Shown here in pieces: positions 22,980 through 33,875 of a stretch of DNA of 64,000 bases (position 1 is the stretch's first letter; each line of letters begins with the position of its first letter). Source of the stretch: Emydura subglobosa. Taxonomy: Eukaryota; Chordata; Testudines; Chelidae. The notes beneath the pieces were generated by a model. It was not told the DNA's origin, did no database searches, and saw only the letters and a program-made list of their open reading frames with translations. The translations under genes and the position numbers were made by a program. The stretch lies in contig ML679995.1 of NCBI GenBank assembly GCA_007922225.1, positions 2,991,928-3,055,927 on the forward strand, read 5' to 3'.

Positions 22980-23045
22980 ATTATGTTTTGCTGTAATAGA
23001 CTTCCAACAGATACCAGGGAAGTTAAAATCCCCCGTTCATACTAA

Positions 23046-23400
23046 CTCATGGGTGTTAGCCAACCGCTGGCTGCTGGCTGCTGGCTCCCCATTGCTGTGT
23101 TACATAATGTTCAAACACAAACAATTGAGTTGTTGGCTACAGGTTTTAACAAGAATACCACAGACAACAAGGCTCTTCAGGAGGGGGTGGGAAGCCACTG
23201 AAATTGCCAATTTGCAATGTAAACTAGCTTTGTTTTGTTCTATTAACTACCCTACTGGGTTTTGTACTGACCAGAGCTGCCTTAGTGCCTTACTGATAGC
23301 TCAATGCTGGATATACGCAGTGGGTACTGTATGTATAAGGTTACCTAATGGAGAATCCCCCTTAGATGTTTGTAGTACAGGTACTATATCACACAGATGA
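23046..23400. other. unassigned
   Basis: GCTGGCTGCTGGCTGCTGG occurs near 23068-23088. The remainder (CAATGTAAACTAGC, GTATAAGGTTACC) looks like an unrecognised repeat fragment adjoining the CR1 5' end. Confidence 0.35.
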
Positions 23401-23439
23401 GACGTTCTGATTCCTTCCAACAGAATGATCTCTCCCTTT

Positions 23440-23545
23440 CTCACACACTCAGACTTTTTTCTTTTCGCCCTAGTCGTAATTTAGAATTTTTGGCTTTCTG
23501 AGTCAATTTTTGTTTAAAGAAACAGTTTCAAAAAGCTTCTCTCCA
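23440..23545. repeat. AT-rich dispersed repeat, fragment
   Basis: TTAGAATTTTTGGC and AATTTTTGTTTAAAG words match the AT-rich family. It is short and uncertain. Confidence 0.3.
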
Positions 23546-23582
23546 TTACATTACTGAAAGGGATTTACAACCTTAATTTTGC

Positions 23583-23850
23583 GTTATTACAGAACAAGGA
23601 GCAACAGTCTCAAGTTGCAGTGGGGGAGGTCTAGGATGGTTATTAGGAAAACGTTTTTCACTAGGAGGGTGGTGAAGCACTGGAATGGGTTACCTAGGGA
23701 GGTGGTGGAATCTCCATATTTAGAGGTTTTTAAACTGCGGCTTGACAAAGCCCTGGCTGGGATTATTTAGCTGAGGTTAGTCCTGCTCTGAGCAGGGGGT
23801 TGGACTAGATACCTCCTGAGGTCCCTTCCAACTCTATGATTCTATTACAT
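23583..23850 (+). mobile_element. CR1 LINE, 3' end (CTATGATTCTAT tail)
   Basis: Runs from CTCAAGTTGCAGTGGGGGAG through ACTGGAATGGGTTACCTAGG to AACTCTATGATTCTATTAC. The frame 23579-23770 retains [20 protein letters not shown]. It closely resembles 54731-54978. Confidence 0.92.
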
Positions 23851-24465
23851 GTATTTTTTTTTGTCCAGGGATGTCCCTAGATTTTATTGAACCTGCCTTG
23901 TAATCTATTTCTAGCAAAGTCCCATGATATCATTTTGATAGGCGCACCACAAAATACAGCTCCAATTGAAGCCAATGGGAACCTTTCCCTTGACTTCAAG
24001 TGGAAGTAAATTTTGTCCAGGAGTGATTATCAGGAACACAGCATCTCATTTGGGAAGAAGAGGATAGCATGAAAGTGATTATTAGTACAAATGTCTTTAA
24101 AATCTTCCAAAGCAATCTAGAAGATGTACATTGCTCGTAAATCTCATTCACAGATGTTTTGGAGGCGAAGAGCTGGAAGTTCACTGGATTATAGAGAAAA
24201 GTTACAGAAGGATGTAAAGCAAAAATGAAGAGAAGCAGAGAGATACCAGCAGAGGACAGTTCAATTTAAATGCATTAATATTTAGGGAATCCTACTATCA
24301 GGCATCCGGACAGAAGGAGAAGTTATTGGTTAGAAAGCAGAAATACAAAGAAACATCTGGGAGTGAAAGGGGCTGGCAGCTCAGGGGAGAATGTGCTGTG
24401 TTTTTTGCACCTTCGTGTGTGGCATTTTTTGTGAGTTAGTTAATTCATTTGCATAGAACTGTTAC
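23851..24465. other. no recognisable feature
   Basis: Unique-looking AT-leaning sequence, no repeat or frame recognised. Confidence 0.45.
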
Positions 24466-24469
24466 TCTT

Positions 24470-24715
24470 GTTATTGGTGTTACAGTAGCTCCTAGAAACC
24501 TTGGGGAAAATTGGCCCGCCTTGTGGGCTAGGCAGGATCGAAAAGACACAGTGTGGGACAGTCCCTGCCCCAAGACTTGACTTAATCTAACCAAAGAAGA
24601 GGGAGAATGGGTGCTGGAAGGAGAAATGTCTACCCAAGGTCACCCAGCAGAAGAGCTGGGAACAGAACCCACATCTCCTGAATCCCACTCCAGTCTCCTC
24701 GTCCCCAGCCCATCA
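24470..24715 (-). mobile_element. MIR SINE
   Basis: Read in reverse: GGACAGTCCCTGCCCCAAGA marks the tail, AGGTCACCCAGCAGAAGAGC the core and ACAGAACCCACATCTCCTGA the box B region. It is nearly full length but its 3' core is altered. Confidence 0.75.
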
Positions 24716-25549
24716 GCCACACTTGGACCCTGCCTCCATTTCCCTTCCTGGGTGTCAGCTTAGCCCTTTTGGCGAATTTAAACCCCTCCCCTTCCAAGGT
24801 ACAGAAAGTCCAAACCCAAAGCATCGTTTCACTCCAAGTCTTCACCCCACTCACAGGCTTTTCCCTGGGGTCTGCATTCAGCTCTCCTCTGGGCCTGGCG
24901 TGGGGAGAAGGAAGGATCTTTCTCTCTTTCAGAAGCTCCAGCTTTGGGCTCCTAAAAAGGAAGCAGATCCAGAATCCCAGTACTTCTAGTCAGTCCAAAA
25001 AGCATCACCCCCTCCAGGGTCTTCCAGCTGCTGCCCAGGTCCATTCAGAGGGGAGAGCAGGAACTCCTGCTCCTTCTACTTCTCCCTCTGTTCGGAGGAA
25101 AGGGGCATTTTTTATGTCCTTGCCCCCTTCCCCAGCATTCCTTGCTGCAGCCTACGGTCACACCCCTTTTGGAACGACTGTTCATGGCATTCCTCAAGGC
25201 TGCATCCAGGAGCAGGGCAGAGCGGGATCTGAACCCATCTCAAAGGGCCCAGGATCCCCTATCACCTGTACAGCCAGCAAGGGAGGAGGTGGTACATCGA
25301 CCACCTCTGTATGACCATACTTGGGGTGCTAGACTGTAGGGGGGCTTCATCCTGCAAAGTACTGATCCATCCTTGTTGTGCAGTATCCTTAACTACCGGG
25401 CATTGCTCAGAGCCGTGTAGGATTCAGGCCTACATACTTAGGTTCCTTCTCGTGAAAAACCAGAGGGAATCTGTAGGTGGATGGTAGACACTATAAGGAT
25501 GGGAGGGAGGCAGCTGTGGAGAGAGGTTAAGGGAACATATAAAATAGAG
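24716..25549. other. unassigned, long open frame of unknown meaning
   Basis: A 181-codon frame at 24769-25314 (+) is Ser/Pro/Gly-rich, matches nothing I know and has no start context or splice structure. Its composition (pyrimidine-rich, CCCTTCC and CTCCTG words) explains the absence of stops. An LTR or other repeat fragment is possible. Confidence 0.3.
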
Positions 25550-25872
25550 CAGGAAGAAAAAAAAACTGTAGAAACATTTTGTTGACCAAAAATGGGTTTT
25601 TGACCAAACATTTTTCATTAGTTTGAAACTTTTTGTTTCTTGACCAGAAAATAAGAATGGTTTGAAAACCAAAAAAAAAAATGTTGTTTTAGGGGTTTTT
25701 TTCCACCTTTTTGCACTCCCCCCTCTTTCTCTCTCCCCTTTTTCAGTGTGAAAAAGTAGGGGGAACCCAGAAGATTGATTATTTCCCCCACTTTGTGAAA
25801 ACCAGAAAATAAACAAATATATAATTTTTCATTTTTTTCATGGCAAATAAACAGCATTTTTCCATCCACTCT
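25550..25872. repeat. AT-rich dispersed repeat, copy 5
   Basis: Contains AAAACATTTTTC-type words, TTGACCAAAAATGGG, GTTTGAAACTTTTTG and TTTTTCATTTTTTTCATGG. The 128-codon minus-strand frame is low-complexity F/S/K-rich and not a gene. Confidence 0.5.
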
Positions 25873-26054
25873 AATCCAGAAAAGAGCCGAGCAAAAGGGT
25901 TCTGATGAGCAGAGATAAACGATGGAGAGGAAAGAGTGTATTTATTTATAGGGTTAAAGTATTAGGAAAAGGAGTAGTTCCTTGCAAACCGTGATGATTA
26001 TGCAGAATCAGGCAGAGGAATAAGTTGCCAATAAAAGTCACTTAAGAGAACTAG

Positions 26055-26345
26055 ATATAGTTTGAGCTGGTCATACATTTCCAAAAAATTAAAATGTTAA
26101 GACAAACTGACAAAATATTGTGAATCTCTCTCTCTTTCTTGCTCAACACACACAGACACCACACAGATATTTTCTACTGGCTCTCTGGGTGGTCAAATTG
26201 TTTTGAAATTTTGATGAAAAATAATGAAAAAAACATTTTTCTTTTGGCAGAAAATGTTTCCTGGCTTTTGGTATAATTGAGGAGGAAATGTGGCATAAGG
26301 ACTTATTGTGCAACAGAGGAAGAATCTCACCTACATCTCCCAACT
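26055..26345. repeat. AT-rich dispersed repeat, copy 6
   Basis: Starts GTTTGAGCTGGTCATACATT, a GAGCTGGTCA terminus I associate with this family in turtles. It continues with CCAAAAAATTAAAATG and TTGAAATTTTGATGAAAA. The right end is unclear. Confidence 0.4.
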
Positions 26346-26638
26346 GTCAGTAAATTAGCAGGTGGTGAACCTCACAAGGTTTGGTGCTGATCCAGACCTT
26401 ACCTGAACCTCTGCAGTCTGCAATATTAGATGGGCAAATTCACAGGAGAAATCTTCCCCCCCATGAGATTTCCATGCTAATTCTTGTGTTCCATCGGGCC
26501 AGTTATCACAACAGGACAGCCTTGCCTCATTATTTCAGCTCCTCTGCTTCCAAGGAATACAGAGCTGAACAAAAATGAGTTCAATGGAAGTTTAGAATCT
26601 CAAAGCAGATTCGGCATGGGTCTGCCGGAGAAAGCATG

Positions 26639-26780
26639 CAGTGCCGGCACTAGCCCATCGGGGGCCCGAAGCAGGAATGTTTTAGGGACCCCCCCCCAAA
26701 CATACTTAACAGGGGACCCCCTTGAGCTACTCGGGGTCCTAAGCAATTGCTTAGTCTGCTTACGCCCAGTGCTGGCTCTG
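26639..26780. mobile_element. 142-bp hAT miniature element with TSD
   Basis: The flanks AAAGCATG (26631-26638) and CAAGCATG (26781-26788) match at 7 of 8. The ends CAGTGCCGGCACTA and, reverse-complemented, CAGAGCCAGCACTG match at 11 of the first 13 bases. No coding sequence. Confidence 0.82.
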
Positions 26781-26885
26781 CAAGCATGGTACGACTGAGC
26801 CAGTTTGTCCATTTCCTACTATAAACTTCAGAGCCAGTCTCCTGTATTTCCTGACTAACAGAAAGTCACATTCCTTAAGCGCTCG

Positions 26886-27477
26886 TGTGGTGGAGTGTCC
26901 ACCCCACACAGGAATGGAAGGGGTTCAGATGGGCAGGCTGGCCGATTAATTCCCCAGGCTGCACCTGGAGGAGGAGCCAGGGAGCAGGGAGCTAACTGAT
27001 TGCAGGCAGGCTCACCTGTACAGGAACACATGGGGCCTATGAAGCCAGAAGGCTGGCTGCAGCCACTCCCTGAGGGGAGGGAGATGAGAGGCTAGCAAAC
27101 CCAGAGAGAAGGGAAGCCAGATACGTAGGAAGAAGCCCCGGGAAAGAGCAGCAAGGAGTCGGACTTTTGCTACTTGTTACAGGTCCCTGGGCTGGAACCC
27201 AGTGCAGAGGACAGGCCTAGGTTCTCTGACCAGCCACTGGGAGGTGGCCAGGGTGTTGGCGATGCCAGCCAGACAACGGGTCTGGAAGGACTTTGAATTC
27301 CCCGGAAGGTGAGGACCTTAGTGACCTGGTCAGAGGGCCAAGCCATGAAGAGGAACCTACAGTCCCTGGAGAGAGCACAGGGGAAGACACCACCAGAGGG
27401 AGAACGCAACACCTGGCGGAGCTAATTCCCAGGATGGCCAGCAGGAGGCGCTGCTAATGGTGGGTGAACCCATGACA
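26886..27477. mobile_element. candidate solo LTR, 592 bp
   Basis: Starts TGTGGTGGAGTG and ends ACCCATGACA, giving the TG...CA ends of LTRs. The flanks GCTCG (26881-26885) and GCTCC (27478-27482) agree at 4 of 5, a plausible 5-bp target duplication. The interior is purine-rich and noncoding. No primer-binding site or internal region follows, so it would be a solo LTR. The superfamily and orientation are unknown. Confidence 0.5.
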
Positions 27478-27549
27478 GCTCCGCTTAGCTCTGACCCTTG
27501 TCTCATTCCAACCATCTTCTGGCACAGCCGGATGGCCCCTGAGAGCTCT

Positions 27550-30175
27550 AAGAACAGGACACGAGACTGGCCACACTGGGTCAGACCGATGGTTCTCCTA
27601 GCCCAGCGTCCTGGCTGCCGACAGTGGCCAGAGCCTCATGGTTCAGGGGGAATGAACAGAACAGGGCAATTATTGAGTGATTCATTTCCTGCCGTCCAGT
27701 CCCAGCATCTAGCAGTCAGAGACTTAGGGATGCTCACAGCATGGGGCTGCGTCCCTGTCCATCTTGGCCAATAGCTATGGATGGACCTGTCCTCCATGAA
27801 CTTACCTAGGTCTTTTTTTAACTCAGGTACACTTTTGGCCTTCACAACATCCCCTGGCAAGGAGTTCCACAGGTTGAATGTGTGTTGTGTGAAGAAATAC
27901 TTGCACTTGTTTGTTATAAAGCTGCTGCCTATTAATTTTGTTAGGTGGCCCCTGGTTCTTGTGTTATGTAAAGGGGTCAATAACACTCCCCTGTTCACTT
28001 TCTCCACACCAGCCATAATTTTATAGACCTCTATCATATCCCTTTTTTGTCATCTCTTTTCCAAGATGTTCAGTCCCAGTCTCTTTAATCTCACCTCATC
28101 CCCCTAATCACTTTTGTTGCCCTTCTCTGTACCTTTTCCAATTCTAATATATCTTTTTTGAGATAGGGTGACCAGAACTGCACACAGTATTTAAGGTGTA
28201 GGCATACAATGGATTTATATAGTGGTATTATAATATTTACAGTCTTATTATCTCTCAATTCATAATGGTTCCTAACACTGTTAGATTTTTTTGACTGCTG
28301 CTGCACATTGAATGGATTTATCCATAATGACTCCAAGATCTCTTTTTTGAGTGGTAACAGCTAATTTAGACCCCATCGTTTTGTATGTGCAGTTAGGATT
28401 ATGTTTTCCACTGTGCATTACTTTGCATTTATCAACACTGAATTTCATCTGCCATTTTGTTGCCAAGTAACTCAATTTTGTGAGATCCCTTTGTAACTCT
28501 TTGTGGTCTGCTTCAGACTTATCTAGCTTGAGTAATTTCATACTGTCTGCAAACTTTGCCACCTCGTTGTTTATCCCGTTTTCCAGATCATTGATGAATA
28601 TGTTGAACAGCACTGGTCCCAATTCTAAACCTTGACGACACCACTATTTACCTCTCTGCATTCTGAACATTGGCCATTTGTTCCTACCTTTGATTTTCCA
28701 TCTTTTAACCAGTTACCGATCCAGGAGAGGATCTTCCTTCTTATGCCATGACTGCTTACTTTGATTAAGAGCCTTTGGTTAGGGTCCTTGTCAAAGGCTT
28801 TCTGAAAGTCCAAGTACACTATATCCGATGGATCACCCTTGGCTACATGTCTGTTGACCCCTCTCCAAGAATTCTAATAGATTGGTGAGGCGTGATTTCC
28901 CTTTACCAAAGCTGTGGTGGCTCTTCCCCAAAAAAACGTGTTCATCTCTGTGTCTCATACTTCTCTTCTTTGCTGTAGTTTCAACCAATTTGCCTGGAAC
29001 TGAAGTTAGGCTTCAGCTGTAATTGCCAGGATCGCCTCTGGAGCCTTTTAAAAAAATTAGCCTCATGTTAGCTGTCCCCCAGTCATCTGGTGCAGAGGCT
29101 GATTTAAGCGATAGGTTACATACCACAGTTAGAAGTTCTGCAGTTTCATATTTAAGTTCCTCGAGAACTGCTGGGTGGATACCATCTGGTCCTGTTTAAT
29201 TTACTGTTTAATTTATTAATTTGTTCCAAAATCTCCTTTATTGACAACTCAATCTGGGACAGTTCCCAGCACCTGAGCCATTCTTTTTAGGTGACAAATC
29301 TGAGGATATCACTCACATCCTCTGCCATGAAGAGCAATGCATAGAATTTATTTAGCTTCTCCGCAATGGTCTTGTCTTCCTTGAGTGCTCTTTTAGCACC
29401 TTGATTGGCCCCACTGATTGTTTGGCAGACTTCCTGCTTCTGATATACTTCAATATTTTTTGCTGTTAGTTTTTGTGTCTCTTCCCAGTTGCTCTTCAAA
29501 TTTATTTATTTATTGCCTGCCTAATTATACATTTACAATTGACTTGTCAGAGTTTATGCACCTTTCTCTTTTCCTCAGTAAGATCTGACTTCCAGTTTTT
29601 AAAGGATGCCTTTTTGTCTCTAATTGCCTCTTTTACTCGGCTTAGCCAAGGTGGCATTTTTTTTTTTGGTCCTCTTCTTGTTGTTTGTTTATTTGGGGTA
29701 TATATTTAATTGGAGCCTGTATTATGGTATGTTTTTAATAAGTTTCCATGAACATTGCAGGCATTTCACCTTTGTGACTGTTCCTTTTAATTTCCATTGA
29801 AATAGCTTCCTCATTTTTTGTAGGTCTCCTTTTTTTAAATTAAATCCTACTGTAGTTGGCTTCTTTGGTATTTTTCCTTCACAAAGCTGTTAAATTTAAT
29901 GACATTATGGTCACTAATACCGAGCAGTTCAGCTATATCCACCTTTTGGACCAGAACCTGTGCACCACTTAGTACTAAATCAAGAATTGCCTCTCCCCTT
30001 GTGGGTTCCAGGACTAGCAGCTCCCAAAAGTAGCCATTAATGATAGTCTAGAAAATGTATCTCTGTGTCCTTTTGTGAGGTTACATATATCAGTTACATA
30101 TATCAGCTGACGTCCTCCATTGAACTTTAGCGTTAGCCAGTCAATCCCCAGCTGGTACCAGGTCCCTCCAGTTTG
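27550..30175 (-). mobile_element. CR1 LINE, 2.6 kb, EN part through RT and 3' UTR
   Basis: The 3' end on the plus strand reads AAGAACAGGACACGAGACTG, the reverse of the TTATGTTCT-tailed subfamily. Successive minus-strand RT remnants lie at 27636-28037, 28091-28336, 28281-28622 and 28625-28819. The RT N-terminus lies at 29287-29499 and the EN C-terminus (LGISDHN) near 29920. Frameshifts separate them. The 5' boundary near 30175 is where recognisable EN sequence stops. Confidence 0.9.
28281..28622 (-). pseudogene. CR1 reverse transcriptase, motif C region
   Basis: The 113-codon frame begins MGPVLFNIFINDLENGINNE and continues KFADSMKLL, where the catalytic FADD is changed to FADS. Then come HKELQRDLTKL and MKFSVDKCKVMHSG. 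Loss of the second Asp of the catalytic pair would abolish polymerisation. Neighbouring minus-strand frames hold the remaining RT pieces: 28625-28819 upstream (YLDFQKAFDKDPNQRLL, motif A) and 27636-28037 downstream ([20 protein letters not shown]). Confidence 0.85.
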
Positions 30176-30455
30176 TGGTCAAGAGTGAAATGTCTTTTCA
30201 GCATTCATCAAGTTCCGTTCGCCGGCTCTGGGTGATGGTCTCCTCTTCCTCAGGGGAAACAAAAGCAGGAGAGAGGATGTTATTGTGCAGAGATGCTCGT
30301 CGCACTACAGGGATCTCCTTAAGGAAATTGGTAGCCCTTTGTTGTGGGTTGCCACGTCTTATCATCCTCAGTTCTTTGTTTCTGTTCTTTGCTGTGTGTG
30401 CCAGCAGAAGGGGAAGGATTTGTCAAGATACTGAGGGGCAGAGCTTAATGCTGAT
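30176..30455. other. no recognisable feature
   Basis: Beyond the CR1 5' end; no repeat or convincing frame. Confidence 0.4.
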
Positions 30456-30459
30456 TTTA

Positions 30460-30600
30460 AGAGATTGCTGTAAGTTCTGTTGAGCTGGGACTTTCTCTTT
30501 CCTGTAGATGCGTACAGTGCCTAGCACCCCAGGACCCTGTTCCTCCTCTGGGGTCTCTAGGCTCTACACTACTTTTTCGTGATTATTTTTATTATCTCCC
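30460..30600 (+). mobile_element. MIR/L2-type 3' tail
   Basis: CTGTAAGTTCTGTTGAGCTG, GTACAGTGCCTAGCACC and GGTCTCTAGGCTCTAC followed by ATTATTTTTATTATC form the tail shared by sauropsid MIRs and L2-like LINEs. Confidence 0.6.
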
Positions 30601-30734
30601 ATTTTATTCTACCCAGTCCTGGGCTGTGTATCGATGTCCTACCACTGCGTGTCTGAGAAGCAATGGCTAAAACATGGATATTTCTTGTTGTGGAATTTGG
30701 GAAAAGCAGAAAAGAAACTGGGACGTTCTACGCA

Positions 30735-30862
30735 GTGTTGTTGGCCCCAGGACACTGGAGAGACAAGGTGGGTGAGGTGATGTCTGTTGGTGAGAGAGAG
30801 AAGCTTTCAAGCTTACACAGAGCTCTTCCTTGGCTCTAGGGAGTTCTATGAGCCTACAACAG
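30735..30862 (-). mobile_element. Penelope-like element end
   Basis: GGAGAGACAAGGTGGGTGAG matches the left arm at 11.64 kb. GAGAAGCTTTCAAGC follows in the same order. On the minus strand GAAGA and GAAA (30805-30808) flank AGCTC/AGCTT arms, a hammerhead-like core that has lost part of its CUGANGA box. Confidence 0.5.
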
Positions 30863-31253
30863 AATGCTCTGCCTCTCACCGCTAGGTGATGGGCATGGAT
30901 CCCCGTAGATTGGTAGTGGCTGACACGTCGATGACTTTGGTGCATTGGGCCTTCCTGTGCAATGAGGGAGAGGACTCCGTCCAGTTCTGAGTTGGGAGGT
31001 GTCCATGTCCCCGTCACTTTGTCACCTTCAGCGGAGGGAATGCCATGGAGACAGGACGTAGCTGACTAGCCAGACTGACCCTACACAGGGTTCTCCCAGG
31101 TCAGGGCGAGGGTTTTGTCAACTTTATCAAATAATAACAGCAATAAAAGGATCCAACCTCCCCATCTGCCTCTTGATTCGGAGCTGCTTCCTCTTCTCTT
31201 TCTTAGGACAAAACGCCGTCAGTTCACACCTCAGCGAACCGTGCGTTCCTTCC
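30863..31253. other. no recognisable feature
   Basis: Unique-looking, contains an AACAGCAATAAAAGG word near 31137; nothing assigned. Confidence 0.4.
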
Positions 31254-31445
31254 TCAGCACAGGGACCGAGTCCCACGTCAGCCTCATGGTGAGCATTGGC
31301 AAGGGATGGCTCAGCCCCAATTCTCACCCAGGAAAGGGAGCCAAAATGCGTGCAAATAAAGGCCGAGAAGAGGCTGCGTCCCAGTTTGGTCTCAGCGGAT
31401 GTTTCCGGAACTGTTTTGAAATCTGGTGTAGGAAGGAGCGAGGTG
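31254..31445 (+). repeat. 192-bp dispersed repeat, copy A (inverted partner at 33.9 kb)
   Basis: Runs from CTCAGCACAGGGACC to GGAAGGAGCGAGGTGA and matches the reverse complement of 33876-34068 over nearly its whole length. It contains AATAAA at 31355-31360. Both copies can be read as KGREE.ASQFGL.GCF peptide text, but this follows from nucleotide similarity and is no proof of coding. Confidence 0.8.
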
Positions 31446-33394
31446 AATAAAAATTCTCCTGTAGCGTCTCGTCTGCTGCACTTGCTGTGTCGCTGCTGTC
31501 CATTGACTTTCCATCCGAATCCACCTCTGTTCCTGACGGGCTAAGTAGCACAGCTGTACGTTTGGCAGTGCTTGGCCAGCGTTCAGCACCAAGGCTTCCC
31601 TTGCATTTTGAACGGTGCCCAACAGGTGTGTTCTATTCCTGAACCTGGCATCATTGGCTGTGCACTGGCAGGCGCGTTCTACACTGGCATGCCCTCTTCA
31701 CCGAGTAGGGGCTCTCCCTGAGCCCCTTTGCCATGGTCCAGAGGCTTGCTACATACCAGAGTGTGCTCACCATGGTTCCTGATTGCATTCGACCCGGCGC
31801 AGACAGCCGGCTCCGTGTTAGGCCATCACCCAGGCCTGTGGAAGCCCTCAAATGGTTAACTTCCCTCCAGAGGGTCTCAGGTTGAAAGACTTTGAAACAG
31901 GACTGACCGTTAGGCTGCAGAGAAAAGATGGGAACAGACCCAGCGAGCCATAGGCCGCCACCCAAGAATAACGGCATCATTAAAATCCAGAACCGAGAGC
32001 TGAAAAGGAGTATTTATTTGAAAAGCACACCGCTATGGAAGCTGCCTTCTAACCGTCCGCTAAGCTTCAAAGATGCTTCTCCCTCGACCCCCAGCCCTCC
32101 CGTATCCTTAGCATGAACTGAATGTAAAAGCAAAATGTCTCAGTCACAGCAACCACTTCCTTATCCCCGGAGTAACTCTTCGGTCTTTTGCACTCATCCG
32201 AGGTGTGCTACAGTCCTTAACAAGAGCCAGAGAAGGAGGCTTGGGAAGCAAACAGGTGCAACCGCAGAGAGAGAGTTTGTGTGAAAGAGACTGACCCCGG
32301 GTCACTGCTTAAACTTTGCTTATTTACAGCAGTAGCATACGTATGAAGATCTATAGCACTTCCACCCAAATCAATCCTCCCCTGGAGACAGGTGGCAGAT
32401 TTCCCACTCCATTATTTACAGCCACTTCTCGGTGGAAACTGCAAGCTGTAAAATGCCCATATAGCATCGGCGAGATTTATGGCCCTTCTCTATTTCAAAC
32501 GCTGCCTGCCCCACCGTGCTGTATGTGGGACACGTCGAGAATGGAGTCCAGGGTGTTTGACAAAGATGAAGGCTCGTTTATTACTCGATCCTTTGCAGAA
32601 AGGTTTTTGCACTCACCGTGGTACACACGGAAGCCAAAGGCTAATGTGTCCCATCCATTCAATGGTGGGGCTTATGCGTGCGGATGATAGAGGCTGGATG
32701 GATAGCCCTGGGGACTGAAGTCACCAAAGAGGGACGCCAGAAGCAAGGTCAGGCCAAGCTCCCATCACACGGCTCTGCTAACCTACAGCACCCCATGCTG
32801 GGCTCATCCCCTGGAATTTGATGCCCGGTGAGAGTGGGTGGGTCTCAGTCCAATTCTTAGTGGGCAGGTCCCCTGACCGCAAGCCCCCCCGCCAGTCTAA
32901 CTGGCCCACAATGCCCCCACTCTGGTTTGTCAGTCTCAACACTGGGCCTCAGAGACCAAACTCTAGAGGTGGTCCTTGTAAATCAGCGCTGAAGCACACA
33001 AGTCAGAGCTGCCAGAGCGCTGTCTTCTTCCTGGATAAAGAGAGGCCTTCCATCTCTGGAGTTGTCAATACGGTGCATTTCGCCAGCACTAAGTTCCCAC
33101 CGACCTTTAACGTGAAAACATAAAAAGAAAAACACAATATAAAAAAAATACGGAATAAAAATATAATCTGGACTCTCTCATTGAACTAGTAAAAGTGCAT
33201 GTGACGTTATTGCTCCGTCAGTGAAGATGCAGCATTCCCACTGACTACTGAAGTTGGTTGCATTGCTTCACTCCATCATCGCTGGACAGAAGTTCTTCTC
33301 TTTAACCTTTCCTGTTCTGCTGTGATCACAAGTTCACCCCTCCCTCCCGTAGTCGCCTTTTTTCATGGCTGCAGAGTGGTGAAGAATTGTTTTC
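31446..33394. other. no recognisable gene or repeat
   Basis: About 1.9 kb of mixed sequence. Frames of 75-123 codons occur on both strands without domain similarity. An A-rich patch lies at 33110-33165. Part of 32300-32640 (TTTATTTACAGCAGTAGC) resembles a splice acceptor context, but no exon could be supported. Confidence 0.4.
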
Positions 33395-33875
33395 CAGCTG
33401 TCATAGGATCATAGAAATGTCGGGCTGGAAGGGACCTCGAGAAATCACCAAGCCCAGCCCTCTGCACTGAGGCAGGACCAAGAAAAACCTGGACCAACCC
33501 TGACAGGTGCTTGTCTAACCTCTTCTTAAAAGCCTCCAATGATGGGGATTCCACAACCTCCTGTGCTAGCCTATCTCAGCCTTCTTTTCTCAAAATTAAA
33601 CAGGCCCAGTTTTTTAAACCTTTCCTCACAGTTTTTTAACCTTTTTATCACTTTTGTTGCTCTCTTCTGGACTCTCTCCAATTTGTCCACATCTTCCTTA
33701 AAGTGCATCACTCAGAAATGAATACAGTACTCCAGCCGAGGCTTCAGTGGTGCCAAGTAATGTGGGCCAACTACCTCCTATGTCTTACATATGATATTAC
33801 TATTAATATACCCCAGAATGAGATTAGCCTTTTTCACAAAGTGCATCACATTGTTGGCTTGCATGCAATTTGTGA

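Larger units (their letters stand above)
20605..23045 (-). mobile_element. CR1 LINE, 2.4 kb, EN end through RT and 3' tail
   Basis: The plus strand opens with GAATCATGGAATCATAGAAT, the reverse of the ATTCTATGATTC-type CR1 tail, then AGGGACCACAAGGGTCATCC. Going into the element on the minus strand, RT remnants appear at 21054-22361 and the endonuclease C-terminus at 22476-23040. The EN segment keeps DLVLTNRNEL and RDHDLIEFK, and near 23020-23040 has GGFN where CR1 endonucleases have GDFN. The frame is broken in many places. It is 5'-truncated within EN. Confidence 0.9.

Noticed and set aside
22936..23400. 154-codon plus-strand open frame
   Set aside because: It spans the antisense of a CR1 endonuclease and unrelated flanking sequence, with no domain.
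25430..25816. 128-codon minus-strand frame rich in Phe and Ser
   Set aside because: It lies in the AT-rich repeat and is low-complexity.
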